This document shows, one piece after another, positions 1 to 11,620 of a DNA stretch of 64,000 bases. This DNA comes from Eublepharis macularius (Eukaryota; Chordata; Lepidosauria; Squamata; Eublepharidae). The notes beneath the pieces are model-generated. The model did no database searches and was not told where the DNA came from. It saw nothing but the letters and a program-made list of their open reading frames with translations. Where the stretch lies: assembly GCF_028583425.1 (NCBI RefSeq), contig NC_072791.1, forward strand, positions 46,197,368 through 46,261,367, given 5' to 3'. Every line of letters starts with the position of its first letter. Within the stretch, counting starts at the first letter, position 1. Position numbers and translations under genes: made by a program.

Positions 1-430
1 GTTTTATATAGTGCCTTATGGCTTGCATAATGGGGCTAATCATAAGCATTCATACCTTCTGTTTGCCATGTTTAAGTTACAAAACAGTAGGATGGAAGGA
101 AGCACCTAAGAATCAGCCTTGATGATTCAGAAATGATAGTTCACAATTGGCAGTCCTGAGAGATTTGGCAGCATTTTCCCTCCAGGCCACATGGTTTTCA
201 GATCCAGCAATGTCTGTACCCTTCCCCCCCCCCCAAATCATTCTTTAAATTTTCAGAAACAAATGATGAGTGGCAGGAATCCCATAATGAGTGCAAGTTC
301 CACCACTTTTTGTCATTGACTGGGAAATAGTCTCTTAAGCAGTTAAAGGTTACAATGAGCTGATATCCTTCTAGTTTCTCTAGATGCACATTGACCAGGC
401 ACAGTACCTTCCAGGTTGAAAACATTTCAC
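1..430. other. intergenic sequence beyond the NPC2 3' end
   Basis: No coding potential, RNA gene or recognisable repeat was seen apart from a short C run near 225-235. It lies beyond the presumed NPC2 polyadenylation site. Confidence 0.5.
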
Positions 431-459
431 CATCCACTAACAAAACAGACATAAGTTCA

Positions 460-475
460 TTTATTAAGGTTTATT
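460..475 (-). terminator. NPC2: NPC2 polyadenylation signals (two AATAAA hexamers)
   Basis: Two AATAAA hexamers on the minus strand (470-475 and 460-465) lie about 615 bp past the NPC2 stop codon. They are the first clear tandem signals after it. Cleavage would be expected around 430-450, giving a 3' UTR of roughly 640 bp. Seen: the hexamers. Inferred: their use. Confidence 0.55.
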
Positions 476-1087
476 AAAAGAAAAGTTATAAATGGAGGCT
501 GGGATTGAGGCAAGCAGTTTTCCCAGCAATTCCAGGTTATGAGATAGTGCAAAGCATTGGTTAATGCAAGTTATCCCTGCAGAGAAATCAAATGCAATTT
601 TGGTTTGGCATCTGTTGTCATAAAACTCCCCCCACCCTTTGAAGCAACAGAAGGTATATCTATTCGGATTCCTTCTGGCCCCAGGTGAGGAAAGCAGATC
701 CAAGGAAAGTCCAGGTCATGATAGCCAGGAGAAGGAGCAGGTGGAAGCCTGCAGTATCTGATTATGAGAGGCACAGTAGTGTTGATAAACAGCAATAGTC
801 CTGATGGTTGCTGGCTCAGTTTTCTTACAGATAAAGTCCTTTCTGATGTGTTTCAGTCACTTTTGCCAATGGTTACATGAACCTTTGCCCTGAATTACAG
901 TAAGACATCTTCCAACCATCCAGACCTTGGTTAGATTCATTTTGGTCACTGGCCCCCTGCTTCATCTGGCCATTGAGAAGAGAACAGTTGTGGGACTCAA
1001 AATAAGAAATGCCTTTTACAGCAAAGCACTTGACTCTTCTATCTGTATCCAACTTTCTTCCATTCCCTAGTAAACTGCAGGGGTTCA

Positions 1088-1174
1088 TTAACTGGTGATT
1101 TGGACAGGAATCCTCCAACAGAACATCATCTGGTTCTGGTCATCAAGCAGTTCCCATCTGACAACTAGTTTCAA
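1088..1174 (-). CDS. NPC2: NPC2 exon 4 (C-terminus and stop)
   Basis: Follows a TTTTTCCCCAG acceptor on the minus strand and encodes [15 protein letters not shown] then [13 protein letters not shown] and TAA. This aligns with the human tail IKLVVEWQLQDDKNQ...FCWEIPVQIVSHL, two residues shorter at the end. C139 is the partner of C26 by homology. The exon is in phase 0 with exon 3. Confidence 0.96.
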   Translation of the reverse strand: MKLVVRWELLDDQNQMMFCWRIPVQITS

Positions 1175-4100
1175 CTGGGGAAAAATTAGTAAGAGAAATT
1201 TAATCTCAGGCATATAAACATTAGAACTGGGGGGTGGGGGTGGTTACAGTGCAATCCTAAACAGTTACCCCAGTCTAAACACATTGATTTAAATAGGCTT
1301 AGACCAGAATAACTCCTCTTAGAATTGCACTGTAAGTGAAGTTGTCCCACTGAGATTCAAAATCATTTTCATCTATGCTGAAAAGCAGGGATCTCAAGCA
1401 AGGCATATTATGGCTAAAAACACTGTTCATTTTTCCCATTCTCTTATGACTCTCTGTGCAGAATCACCCATATACAGTTCTCTACAAAGACATGATACCC
1501 CTGACCATTTAACTGCTACTAGGTTGTTAGGTTTTTCACAGACACCAGGACTGGGTTAGGGATATATTTCTCAAGAGGAATAGCAAGTTCTGGTACTGCT
1601 GTCTCACAAAGACAAGATAAATTAATAAACCTGGCTGGCTGTGGACTATAGTGCTTTCAGATGCACACAGAGGCTCACATGACTGAACAATCCTCTATGT
1701 AAAATAATTGGCTATCCCTAGGAAAACCAGATGTCAAGTTGAAGGGTCTATGTTTGCCTTTGGCCTGACACACCAACCAGTTTTGCATGTATAGGAATTC
1801 CACACACACACACCCCACCCCCCATGGGGAACCTTTCATCATATGAATCCTTATCTGCAGTCTGAAGTGCAACAGTCTAGACCTAAGTTTTGTCACTTGG
1901 TCTGCTGTTTGTGACAACTCAGCCCGGGAGAATCCTGAGTTATCACACACGCTCACCCTCCCTCCAATATAGCAAGCTTCAAAGGCCTCCCAGGCAAGAG
2001 TTAACCAGTTGCTGATTTGAGTGGCTCCATCACTTTCCATGAGCATCTCATTCTATAGATCAGGCAAAAGATTTTGATAGGAAGCTGTAAATCCTGAGAT
2101 TTGCCAATGTAGATACTTACAGATGGATACTCAGTCTTCACTGGAAGCTTGTTCAGGTAGTTGTAAGAATGGCCTGTCTGGATAGGGCACTGGATTCCAC
2201 ATTTGCATCCATCAGGCTGGTCTAGTGGGAAGGAGATGGGCACATGTAGCAGTTCTCCATACACTTTTGCTTGGCTGCCCTGGCTGTCAATCTCTGTGGA
2301 AGAGGAAAGCGATTAACAAAGTAAGAATAGTTATTTTTATATTACTGAGGCGGGGAGCAAATGACATCTCCTGTAGTTGCATGGAAGAGAAAGAAGAAAG
2401 TACTTCTAGGGCACCAAGTCAAAACTGCAGGGCATTAATTACTTTTGCAACCCTTGTGCTATCTTGTCCTGACTGCTGTAAAATGTGCATGGAAACAAAC
2501 TACTCTGCAGTACTCTTTAAGAATCTCCATATAACTCCTCCAAGTTACTTATACAAAAGCACTTCCATTTTTAATATCATTCTTCTGGTTTCAACATGGC
2601 CCCCTTTTTTTAACCTTCTGCAGCTTCCAAACATTTATCTAATATTTTTGCAGTTGGTTTCTCGCCTGCTACTCTCTGTGTGTTTGTGTTTAATAGATTT
2701 TCTGCTGTATGGTTTTAATCTGGAGAGAAGGCAGCATAGTAGAGCCTAATTTCATCAGATCTCATAAGCTAAGTAGGGTCAGTACTTAGATGTGTCACCA
2801 CCAAGGAAGGCTCTGCAGAGGAAAGCAATGACACACCACCTCTACTTCTCACTTGCCTTGAAAGTCCCTTTCTGGGGTCGCCATAAGTTGGTTGCAACTT
2901 CACAGCTCATACATTGTTTTAATCAATGTTGTAAGCTACCCTGTATATATTTACATAGAAAGTGCAGGATACAATTAAGTTAAAAAATAAGGGTAGGAAA
3001 ACCCATGAAAACTGAATGTGGATCATTAGCTAGAACAATCTCTTTTATGGTTATGTGAACCCTCTGAAAGTGTGAAAGAAAAAAGCTAACTGCAGTTTGC
3101 CAGCAGGAATGCAAACACACACACAAAAGAAATGTGTAGACACAATATGCAAAGTGCTATCCTAAGCAGACTTATACCTTACAAAGTCCCCTGGAGCCAG
3201 TAGATTTAAAAGAATGCAAACTATGCTTAGGATTGCACTGGCACAATGTGTTTCCCCTACATGGATGGTTTCCATGAAGAAACAGATCAGTCAAAGCCTT
3301 CCCGACTCAAATGCTGAACACAGACAACAAAGATACTTCAGTACTGTGCATGTTGCAGCTTTAAGAGCTGGAAGCCAACAGACTATACTTACTACTAGAA
3401 AATGTGACATTGACAGTGTAGGATTGCCCTTTGTGAAGAATACAAGGTTCTGCAGGGCAAGGACTCACATTGACCTCTGTGATACTTCCATCTTTGGAAC
3501 CTGTGAAGAGAAAACAAAGAAATAACCATGTTAAGACTTTTCCCATGCATGACGGTTCTTGGCTGCAACAAAGCATATTGCTATCCTTGGTCAAAGTTCA
3601 GGTTTACCATAAAAGCTTGTAAATCTCTATGACCATATGCAATGTAATATTTGCAGCTCCTGGCAATAGTATGGTTTGGTTTCACTACCACAATTAGGCT
3701 ACTGTGGACACAGCTTGCTTAAGTTTGTATTAAACAGGACTGACAAGCTTATAAACAGATAATAAATGTTTTTCACTTAGACAAGGAAACCAGAAGTCAA
3801 CAAGAGATACTCTGGAAAATGCAACCTTTGACTCTTAGGCTGATTCCGCACATGTTGGATAATGCACTTCCAATCCTCTTTATAGATCATTTGGAATGGA
3901 TTTTTTCGTGTGCGGATCAAAAAATCCACCTCAAACGACTGATAAAGTGCATTGAAAGTGCATTATCCAACGTGTGTGGAATCAGCCCTGGAGAAAGAGT
4001 TTTAACCACTGAGATTTATTGAAAGAATCCCGGGTAGGAACAGGTGACTTGGTCAAGGACAAGAAGCAATTTTAGCAGCAATTCACAGTATATGCAGAGA

Positions 4101-7100
4101 AAGTTACACATCCTACAACGGGGAAGCACAAATCTTCCACAAAACTTGCCAGAGTACCCTCAAGATTATAGTGTTTCAGCTTTGATTACCTCATCATAGA
4201 AACAGTGAAACTTCTGCCAAAGTTTACTCCTAGAGATCAATGGCTATTGGAAAATCCCTTCCAGTTTCCTTGGGAAAATGTGACATGTCTGCCCTAGACC
4301 TAGTGATTGGTCCATTTTTATTGAAAAAAAATCAGTGACAGAGGATCAGTCTAGAAGAGCTTAGTGTTGGACACACTACTTGGAAACATGCTTCCTTGAA
4401 ATCTTCAATGAGTCATTTTGTTGTGGTAAATGCTATATTTAGGAGTGGACATACAATGTTTCACAACCAAGTGAATTTGAGGGAAAGCCCTCCTGTTCAG
4501 CAAAACCAGCCAAAGTTGTGCATAAATATGAAAAAAAATTCAAAGGATATTACTACATTCCTTCCCCCTGCAAATTCTAAAAAAAAAAAATCGATAACAG
4601 CTGATTTGCTGTCCCTGATAAAGGTTGCAATAGAATTACTCAACACATAGCTGTCTGAAGGATTTTAACATGAATCAGCAAGTTGTAAGTACACAAAAGG
4701 TGAATCAAGCCTGAATAGAATAAACTGGTTAGGCTGAGTTTTATGGAGCTCAAGGGCATGGAGTTCATTCACAGATTCAGAACTAAATTTGGTGTGAATG
4801 GAGATTAATTTTTTCTCTCTCTCACAATAAAATTTGCTATCCTGTTTTTTGGGGTATGGGAGGCTGTTTTTCAAGGGTTTGCTTGTTTTGGTTAGCTTTC
4901 TGACTAACTGTCACCTACAGGAAGAATAGCCTTAAATTTGGCAATCCAAGTACAGATCATATTAAGACTTAAGTAAGATGTCCAATGTGTAAACAAAACC
5001 ATTTTGCATGAGTCCATTGGAACAAGAGTTGGTAAGGAACACATTATTTATGGATTTGAATGTTTCCACTAAAACTAGGTCACAAAATCAGCCCCAAACT
5101 CTTAACTACTATTAATTTAAGCAAACAGCTTAAGATTTGGATAAATGCATTTGAGATAAAGTTTGTTTTTCCTCCAGGTAGTCCTGACAAAGCCAGCATA
5201 TTCACACATACATGCTATTAGCAGCGCTAAACACCTTCACATGTGAAGGGGAGAACCAGTCAGAAAATGTTTGGGAACGAATAGCAGCAACGTGCTGCGA
5301 TGCTCCTGGCAATATCTGCTATGTGCCCTTGGCTGTTTATTAGCAAAACGCCTATCATTGTGGGGAGTGAATGGTATTTGTAATGATGTCTTGCATACAA
5401 GCAAGAATCACTGAGAGGTGCAATCTCCTGCAGGATCCTGACATTCAGGGCTGGGCCATGCTGGAATGAAGCACAGATTTTGTCCTCATCACCAAGTTGT
5501 TCCCTAGCACACAGCTTTTCTTTTAGCAGTGAATGGCTAATATTAATTCACATGATAGGAAGTAAGAACAGCACACTAGGGGCCACACCTGTTCCTCATG
5601 TTTCCAGCTATTAGGAATTGTGTGTTCTTTCACCTGCACAGCACCCTTCTGGTTTCTCAGTCACATGGAATGAGATGGAACACTAAAAGCAGGTTTTCAT
5701 ACATAGCTAGATTTATGTAGCACCATCAGTGTAAATGGCATTTTATAGAACAACCGCAAGAAGAGGGAGAGGCCTGCACCCCAAGGAAAATCTAACACTG
5801 GGCAGGAGAGAACACATTGAAGTATAACAGGAAATGTCAGCAAATTTATCTTCCCCTTATAGTGTGCAATGGTTAGCACTAAAAAGAACTACTGATTACC
5901 CTGAGCATCTAGCCAATATAGAAAGACACTTGCAAAAGTATTCTGCAAATAAAATGTACACACAGCAAAAGCAATTGCTCTGCAAAGCGTGAATCAGCCC
6001 TCTAAGCTGTATAAAGCAACTTCTACTCTCACATGACTAGTGACACATTGACCATTTGTCTTTGTCTCAAAAAGTCTTGCCAACTACATGTGCAAGCTTT
6101 AGAAGGAAACTGTGGCCTCATAAAATTGCTCAGTTTGTGTCTAAAACCATTAATGAATCAATAATCCTATTTGTTCGTGAGCAGAACAAAACAGGGCAGC
6201 TTTACTTCCACTATGTCTGTACATGCTTACTCAGAAGTAAGTCACTGAGTTCAATGGGATTCATTTCTTTGTAAGTGCACTTCAAACACACTGCAGCCTT
6301 AGTTTCAAATCAACTCTCATGCTGAAAGAATAAGGAAGTGGGTATTTAGTGCAGAAGCTGTTTGCGAAATCACACTGACACCCCCTATACATGAGCCCCT
6401 GGATGAGCTGCAAGTACAACAGTCAGTTATGATTCCATGTGCTTCAATTTATGCAGAGCATTTCTGAGACCAATGGCTTATACACATATCAGCACATTAT
6501 TAAGGAAACTGCATTCCCAGAAAGCAGTCACAGCTAACAGGACTAGTATAACGGTCACCAGTAATTAAACTTTGTATTCCAGCATGATAATTCACATCCA
6601 TGCAAGTGAATATGAACTATATGGGAAACCTCATGCTGACTCCTCCTTTAGTTATTTTGGCAATCAGAGGTGCTAAAAAGTCTACCATCACCAAAGACAA
6701 ACAGCTGTTGTGCTTATACTGCATGTGGATAAGCTGCATTCAGCTGGCTAAATTGCCATTCTGTGTCAAGCAATAACAATATGGTTTTGCCACATTCTGT
6801 AAAAAACTCTGCTTATCTGCTGCACTGATTAATTGGTACAAATTTTGCAGAGGGGGAGGGAACCTGTTCTCATTAGGCCATGTGATACCTTTCTTAGGAG
6901 CAGTGGGTGTCTCACTCCCCACTTCTATTCATCCCTCTCTACTCCCAAGACCCTTCCACTTCATTTTAAAGACACCCCCTCCTCCTTCACTGGAACAAGT
7001 TCACTGGAACAAGTTTGTGAATGAACAGTTCATTCACAAAGCCATTCCCACAAAGCCAGGTTTTAAAAAAAAAAAAACACAGAAGAGCCAGTGGAATTCA

Positions 7101-10100
7101 ATAGTGCCATTTTAAGACACTTGGGGAGGGGGACCCTGCCATGAAACTCACTGAAAGATCTTGAGGCCCCACTCCCACACATACATTTCTTCTCCCACCT
7201 TCTACAGTTATTGTGAGAACAAACAGGGTTAGGAGAACCATGAACCTAAGCTCCTTGGGGGAGAAGGATGGAATGACAATGAGAGAGAAATTATTCCACA
7301 TGTAAATTCTCTGTGAAAAGAAAACATCATGCATGAAATGGTGCTTGAAGCAAAGAGGCATATGAGAATTACATAAGTGAAAGAACAAAAATGCTTTATT
7401 CTGCCCATCATATTCTTCCCCATTTTAGTCCAGAGTGCCCATTTCTTGTGTTTACAGGTATGTTTTGCAGCCTACAACTTCCCAAGCAATCTGTTTTTCT
7501 CTCCCCCGAGCTACAATTTGAATCATAGAAGTTTGAAATCTTACATAGACTAGTTGATGAATCCAACCAATGAAAAATAAAACCTTGAATGGAGCTTTTA
7601 ATGTGGTCAAATGGACAAAGTGATAATACTGAACCTGAACTTATCCTCTGTTCTCACAAGAGATTTTCTGGGCAGGAAGGAATCACTGGATTGCACTCCA
7701 ATTGCATGCCCAACAATGGAGAACAGCTATTTTTGTGATACATTTTATATACAGTTTAATGTACTTTCTGATACATTTAAAAGTAGTGCTTCCCAGAAGA
7801 CATCAGGCCAGACAATAATGACAATACTAAACCTGTTTAAGCTAGCATTTCCACTAAAGTGATGGAATACTGGCCAATGAAAATTATAGACAGATCTGTT
7901 CAATTTCACGTTGTTCTAAATGGCATGAAATAAAATAGCAGTAGCCAATAACTCTGAATTGGAAAATTAGAGGGTATTTTAATTAGCAAGCAAGCATGGA
8001 TTTGCATTATGTATGTTAACCTGCAATTACAGCCAACATTTTGGAGCAGGCCTTGCTTGAGAAATGGATACATGTTTGTGAACCAATCAGAAGCCAGGGC
8101 ATGTCAGCAGCACCCTGACTTAGTTGGCTTTTTACTGGAATGAGGTGCACGTCTTCCATGTACCCATTCTGCAAATATTTATGCAGAGCACCTGCCAATC
8201 CCAGTCAGCAGATTAATGTAAGGAACACTAGGCATTGCATAAGCAGCTACACAAGGACTACATGTCTAATACAACAGAGTGACACAGCGGTTAGACTGTG
8301 AGCAGAACCACAAGTGACAAAAGGCACAGATTGGACACTTGTCAGCTTCCCTCAAGTTTTGATGGGAAATGTAGGCAGCTTGGCGGAATGTTGGACAAGT
8401 GACAGTTGAAAAGTCCATTGGACAGCAGTCAGAGAGCCAAGCTGCAAGACTAGGATGCCTACATTTCCCATCAAAACTTGAGGGAAGCTGACAAGTGTCC
8501 AATCTGTGCCTTTTGTCACTTGTGGTTCTGCTCTGTCAGAATAGGACCTGGAAGATCCAGGTTTGAGTCTCCACTTTTTATTTTATTATAATAAATTTAT
8601 ACCCTGCCTTTTCACATGGTTCAATGCAGTTCTACCATGGAAGCTTGCTGAGTGACCATGAGCCAGTCACATGCTCTCAACCTAACCTACCTCACAGGTG
8701 ATGATAAAAGAGAGGCAGAAAAAACAATGTTGTAAGCCACTATGAATCCCTACTGAGAAGAAAAGTGGGGTATAAATATATTAATTTATTATCCTTTGCT
8801 CTCAGGTGCCACTTCTCACATTTCTAGTTTTCTACTAAAGATTTAAACCATTAGCAACAAAGCTCCTATGTGGACTCACCGGGAATACAAAGATTCCCCT
8901 ACATCAGAACTAGCCTTTGTTCTCATTATCCAGTGACTTCCCTTGGAAAACATCTGTTAAAAACTTGTGGTGACTCACTGGGGATGAAATAACATTATAC
9001 TGTCGATTGTTTTATTTGAGGGCAAAAAAGCCATAACTAGTAGCCAGCAGCTGAAGACTGCTGGAAAACCAGATTAGAAATAAGTTACAAGCGTGGGGCA
9101 GCAAGAAGAAAACTCTAAGTGCAGTATGAGAAGGCAGGAGGGCAACGCCAAACTCCCCACCCTGCCCCCATGTACTTGCCTGAAAAATGTTTCTCCACAA
9201 TACAGAAACATGGCAGGGAGAAGTTCCTGATAGGAGAAAGATAGCAGGTGTGAAGGAATTTCAGGAAGGAAAAGGACAGCTCTTACCTGTCCACCATGGC
9301 AAAACCCTACTCAACACAGTCTAGCAGTGAGTGAATTGCCACAGTCACTGGTTTCTCTCTGTCATCCCCCGCCTCCACCATGCCCCTGAAGCTAGCACCA
9401 GCTTGGAGATGCTGCTGGCAGCAAGCCATTATCAGAATAACATCAAGAATGCCATGTTGGATCAGACCATCTAGAACAGCTTTCCGTTTCCAGCAGTGGC
9501 CAGCAAGGGGCCCTTGAGAAGTCTACAAACAAGTTTTTATGAAGGCAATTGGCTGTTCTCACCCAGCAACTGATATTCAGAGGTACAGAAGTCATTGCCT
9601 TCATGAAAGCCATTTAATCCTGGCTAACCATTGTGTCAAGCAAAATGTTCTATAACCATTTCAAGTGGTGGCTATGACTCTGATCAGACAGTGCAAAACC
9701 ATGGTTTATTTTAACTACTGCTCAAGGACGATCGTTTAAATCCAGGTCACCACTTTCACACTTCCTTCTCTCCCTTGCAAGAGATTCAACTAATACCCCA
9801 GCATGCACTGCAATGAAGGAAACAACGGGGAACAAGGCAGGATTCAGACAGAATGTCCCCCAGTTGTACATCATGCAAAACCATAGTTAAGAATAACTGC
9901 AGGTAGCAAACGAACTTCTAACTAACTAGAACTCAACTGTAGTTACTGGAGTAACCCACTTTTAGACAATCACACTCATGAGCTAGTTTTAAAACTGTGA
10001 AACCCCTCACTTAGTCTTGAAAAGACATGAAATGACCTTATACCAGCTGCCTCAGACCACTAGTCTATGAAGGTCAATGTTGTCTACTTAGACCGGCAGT

Positions 10101-11540
10101 GGCTCTCCAAGGTCCCAAGCAGAGGTCTGTCACATCACCTCCCAATCAAACCTTTTAGCTGGAGATTAATCCTAGGATCTTCTACCTGAGAAACCCTGCA
10201 CCTCACATTTCTAATAAGCATGTGTCTTATACAGAGTCAGAGCATTGGTTTACTGAAGTCAGCATAGTCTACTCTTCGGATCTCGGGGTGGTGGTGGTGG
10301 CTTTCACATCACCTATTACCTGATGATGCCAGGGATTGGCTGAAACAGGGCCTTTCTGCATGCAAACTAGATGCTCGACCACGTAGCCACAGCCCCTTTT
10401 CATAAGCCCCTTTTAAGAGAAACACATGCTAAGAATGTCTTAAGTTCAATTAAACCATGGGATTTGAGACCAGTGACACCTTAGAGACCAACAAAATTTT
10501 CAGAATATAAGCTTCGGAGAGTCAGAGCTCCCTTCTTCAGACAAAGAGCTCTGACTTTTTAAAGTTTACACTCTTAAAATCTTGTCTCCAAGGTGCCACT
10601 GGCCCAAATCCTGCCATTCCACTGCAGACCAACATGGCTACCCACCTATCAATTAAACCATGGTTTCCTGTGACCTCTCGACCACACCTATGCAAACAAA
10701 GTCATCAGGAGACTGGCCCTGATTGTCCTGCTTGACAACACTCTCACAAGTAGTACCAAGGGCATTCTTAATGGCACTTAGGAAACTGGAAGACGGAGAG
10801 GAGAAGGCTGCCTTCCATGGGAGGATGCACAGTTGCCAAGACCTTGATCATCCCAGACTGCAACAGGATGGCAATGTGGGCAAACTTCAGAGTAACAGTC
10901 TGGAAATGGTAACTTAGTTTGGGCACATTTCCCCAAAGGACTAGAGCCCAGCTTGGCTGATGGCCTCTTTTTATGAGTTCTGTATCTGCTGAAGCTGTGT
11001 TGTGTTTTGGTTTTGCTGAAAAAGCTGGCTAAGCATTTGAGTACGAGGCTTCAGAAGCCATACATCGTAAGAAATGAGCTCTGACTCAGGAAAGCTCTTG
11101 CAGAACGTTAACCTTCAAGGTGCCCCTAGACTTCTGTTTTATGTTGTCACTCAAACACCTTAGCGCTGTCTTTTGGCACTATTTCTCTTTAAATTAATTA
11201 TGTGAAAACTGCATGTTAATATAAATTAACATATGCAGATTTTGTCCCTTTTGGTCCTCTACAGATAAGTGGGCACTTGCCTAATCTAAGAAGCGCAGGG
11301 CCCTTGGAGCATGGAGCAAGCCAGAAGGTCCGATTTCCACGAACTCTCGCCCCCCAGAGAGAACGTCGTAGAAACGGCAGCGCTACACAGTCTGGGGTGC
11401 AGGGAACCCGCTGCTCCTAGGCTGAGAGAAAAAGCGACTGGAGGCGCCAAGGGCTACTCACCGCAGTCCAAGAACTTGAGTGGCTCAGCCATCACGGCAG
11501 CGCCAGCGACCAGGAGCAAAGGCAGCGTCAGAGTCCACAT
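1088..11540 (-). CDS. NPC2: NPC2, intracellular cholesterol transporter 2 (whole gene, 4 coding exons)
   Basis: Coding exons joined on the minus strand: 11462-11540, 3393-3500, 2121-2293, 1088-1174 (447 nt, 148 residues plus stop; human NPC2 has 151). The product is a small secreted/lysosomal ML-domain protein that takes cholesterol inside the late endosome/lysosome and hands it to NPC1. Residues 1-18 form a signal peptide ending VMA before EPLKFLDCG, matching the human AQA/EPVQF site. The six family cysteines are C26, C41, C46, C92, C98 and C139 (by homology pairs 26-139, 41-46, 92-98), and the N57-V-T glycosylation sequon is kept. The conserved block YLNKLPVK is at 108-115. Splice sites are all GT-AG, and the exon 3/4 boundary falls after EYPS as in human. 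Odd: one additional cysteine, C94, in D-G-C-K-C-G where human has serine. Intron 1 is about 8 kb and full of repeats. No disabling change was seen, so the gene looks functional. Confidence 0.97.
1246..1334. mobile_element. short palindromic MITE (ACAGTGCAATCCTAA ends)
   Basis: The ends are ACAGTGCAATCCTAA and its near-exact reverse complement, and the interior is itself palindromic around CATTGATT. The same short foldback recurs in this window at 3151, 16248, 16398 and 41268. It is non-autonomous; superfamily not assigned. It lies in NPC2 intron 3. Confidence 0.7.
2121..2293 (-). CDS. NPC2: NPC2 exon 3 (core of the ML domain)
   Basis: Acceptor CCACAG, donor GTAAGT immediately after the EYPS codons, length 173 nt. 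It carries the [11 protein letters not shown] loop and the [10 protein letters not shown] strand that help form the sterol pocket. The extra cysteine (residue 94) is in this exon. Reading frame joins exon 2 through a split AAG codon. Confidence 0.96.
2743..2912 (+). mobile_element. 5S rRNA-derived SINE
   Basis: The head (TCAGATCTCATAAGCTAAGTAGGGTCAGTACTTAGATG, read in two parts) matches the internal promoter region of 5S rRNA: AAGCTAAG.AGGGTC followed by GTACTTGGATG. A non-5S tail follows (GGGGTCGCCATAAGTTGG...). Diverged; in NPC2 intron 2. 5S-derived SINEs are known from squamates. Confidence 0.75.
3151..3240. mobile_element. short palindromic MITE copy
   Basis: Diverged copy of the ACAGTGCAATCCTAA family. 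The right end reads CTTAGGATTGCACTG and the left AAGTGCTATCCTAAG. Located in NPC2 intron 2. Confidence 0.55.
3393..3500 (-). CDS. NPC2: NPC2 exon 2
   Basis: Acceptor TTCACAG, donor GTAAGT, 108 nt. It encodes [20 protein letters not shown] and then [16 protein letters not shown], very close to human. It contains the C41-C46 pair and the N-V-T glycosylation site. Confidence 0.97.
3838..3990. mobile_element. MITE with GCTGATTCCGCACA termini
   Basis: Imperfect inverted repeats of about 40 bp (GGCTGATTCCGCACATGTTGG at the left, the complement of GGCTGATTCCACACACGTTGG at the right), then GATAATGCACTTNCAAT in both arms. The length of about 150 bp fits a non-autonomous DNA transposon, probably hAT-type. 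It lies in NPC2 intron 1. Confidence 0.75.
4000..8260. other. NPC2: NPC2 intron 1, stretch without recognisable gene
   Basis: AT-rich intronic sequence. Read on both strands, it showed no conserved exon, RNA gene or high-copy repeat I recognise, apart from short A runs and a weak SNP-rich palindromic-MITE-like trace near 6220-6310. Short open frames here have no protein similarity I can see. Confidence 0.5.
8274..8785 (+). mobile_element. tRNA-derived SINE (Sauria-like), interrupted by a MITE
   Basis: The head CAGCGGTTAGACTGT continues after the MITE as AGAATAGGACCTGG...CCAGGTTTGAGTC (B-box). The body is CATGGAAGCTTGCTGAGTGACC...CTAACCTACCTCACAG and the tail GTAAGCCACT...AAAGTGGGGTATAAAT. 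A further stretch (about 8578-8630) resembles the tail of another SINE. The MITE at 8301-8532 splits the head exactly. Confidence 0.75.
8301..8532. mobile_element. foldback MITE inserted in a SINE
   Basis: Long inverted repeats: the left arm contains GGACACTTGTCAGCTTCCCT and the right arm contains its exact complement, followed by AGTTTTGATGGGAAATGTAGGC and its complement. It is flanked by 5-bp direct repeats CTGTG/CTGTC. Removing the element restores the SINE head. Related copies are at 51155 and 60664. Confidence 0.85.
9440..9625. repeat. unclassified interspersed repeat
   Basis: Sequence of the type TGTTGGATCAGACCATCTAG...CAGTGGCCAGCAAG...CTACAAACAAG...GATATTCAGAGGTA is a pattern I associate with an abundant reptilian dispersed repeat. 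Class unresolved; recognition from memory only. Confidence 0.4.
10037..10205 (-). mobile_element. tRNA-derived SINE, second family, minus copy 1
   Basis: Reverse complement of the family seen intact at 42309: CTCAGACCACTAGTCTATGAAGGTCA...GTCTACTTAGACCGGCAGTGGCTCTCC...GTCACATCACCT...TTTTAGCTGGAGAT. The tRNA-like head is diverged. Confidence 0.65.
10228..10400 (-). mobile_element. tRNA-derived SINE, second family, minus copy 2
   Basis: A second copy directly follows the first in the same orientation (GAGTCAGAGCATTGGTT...TTTCACATCACCTATTACCTGATGATGCC...CTGCATGCAAACTAGATGCTCGACCACGTAGCC). The complement of the last part is the tRNA A-box region. Confidence 0.65.
10470..10645. mobile_element. Penelope-derived repeat, two inverted 3' ends
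   Basis: Two arms face each other: ACCAGTGACACCTTAGAGACC...TAAGCTTCGGAGAGTCAGAGCTC, then a mirrored AAGAGCTCTGACTTTTTAAA...GTCTCCAAGGTGCCACTGG and GACCAACATGGCTACCCACC. Such inverted terminal structures are typical of Penelope-like elements. The minus strand of the first arm shows a decayed hammerhead core (CUGAAGA, stem, GAA). Confidence 0.65.
11064..11145 (+). mobile_element. decayed Penelope-like 3' end fragment
   Basis: GAGCTCTGACTCAGGAAAGCTC followed by AACCTTCAAGGTGCCCCTAGACTTCTG resembles the 3' end consensus seen at 40100. Short and diverged. Confidence 0.4.
11462..11540 (-). CDS. NPC2: NPC2 exon 1 (start codon and signal peptide)
   Basis: ATG at 11538-11540, then a hydrophobic signal peptide and EPLKFLDC, ending G/GTGAGT. 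This start gives the usual length for the family and a cleavable signal. It sits in a CpG-rich block, as expected for a housekeeping lysosomal gene. Confidence 0.95.
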
Positions 11541-11610
11541 CGTCCCGGTCCCGAAGAGCAAGAAACTTCCCGCAACTGCCCGCCGACCGCAGGAAAAAGT
11601 CTGCGCCGGC

Positions 11611-11620
11611 GTCACATGAG
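11611..11620. promoter_or_regulatory. NPC2: CLEAR-like E-box (GTCACATGAG)
   Basis: GTCACATGAG lies about 70 bp upstream of the NPC2 start codon. It differs from the TFEB/TFE3 CLEAR consensus GTCACGTGAC at two positions. NPC2 belongs to the lysosomal gene set controlled by TFEB in mammals; functional use here is inference. Confidence 0.4.

Noticed and set aside
2225-2749. 174-residue plus-strand protein
   Set aside because: It is antisense to NPC2 exon 3 and runs into intron 2, with no similarity to a known family.
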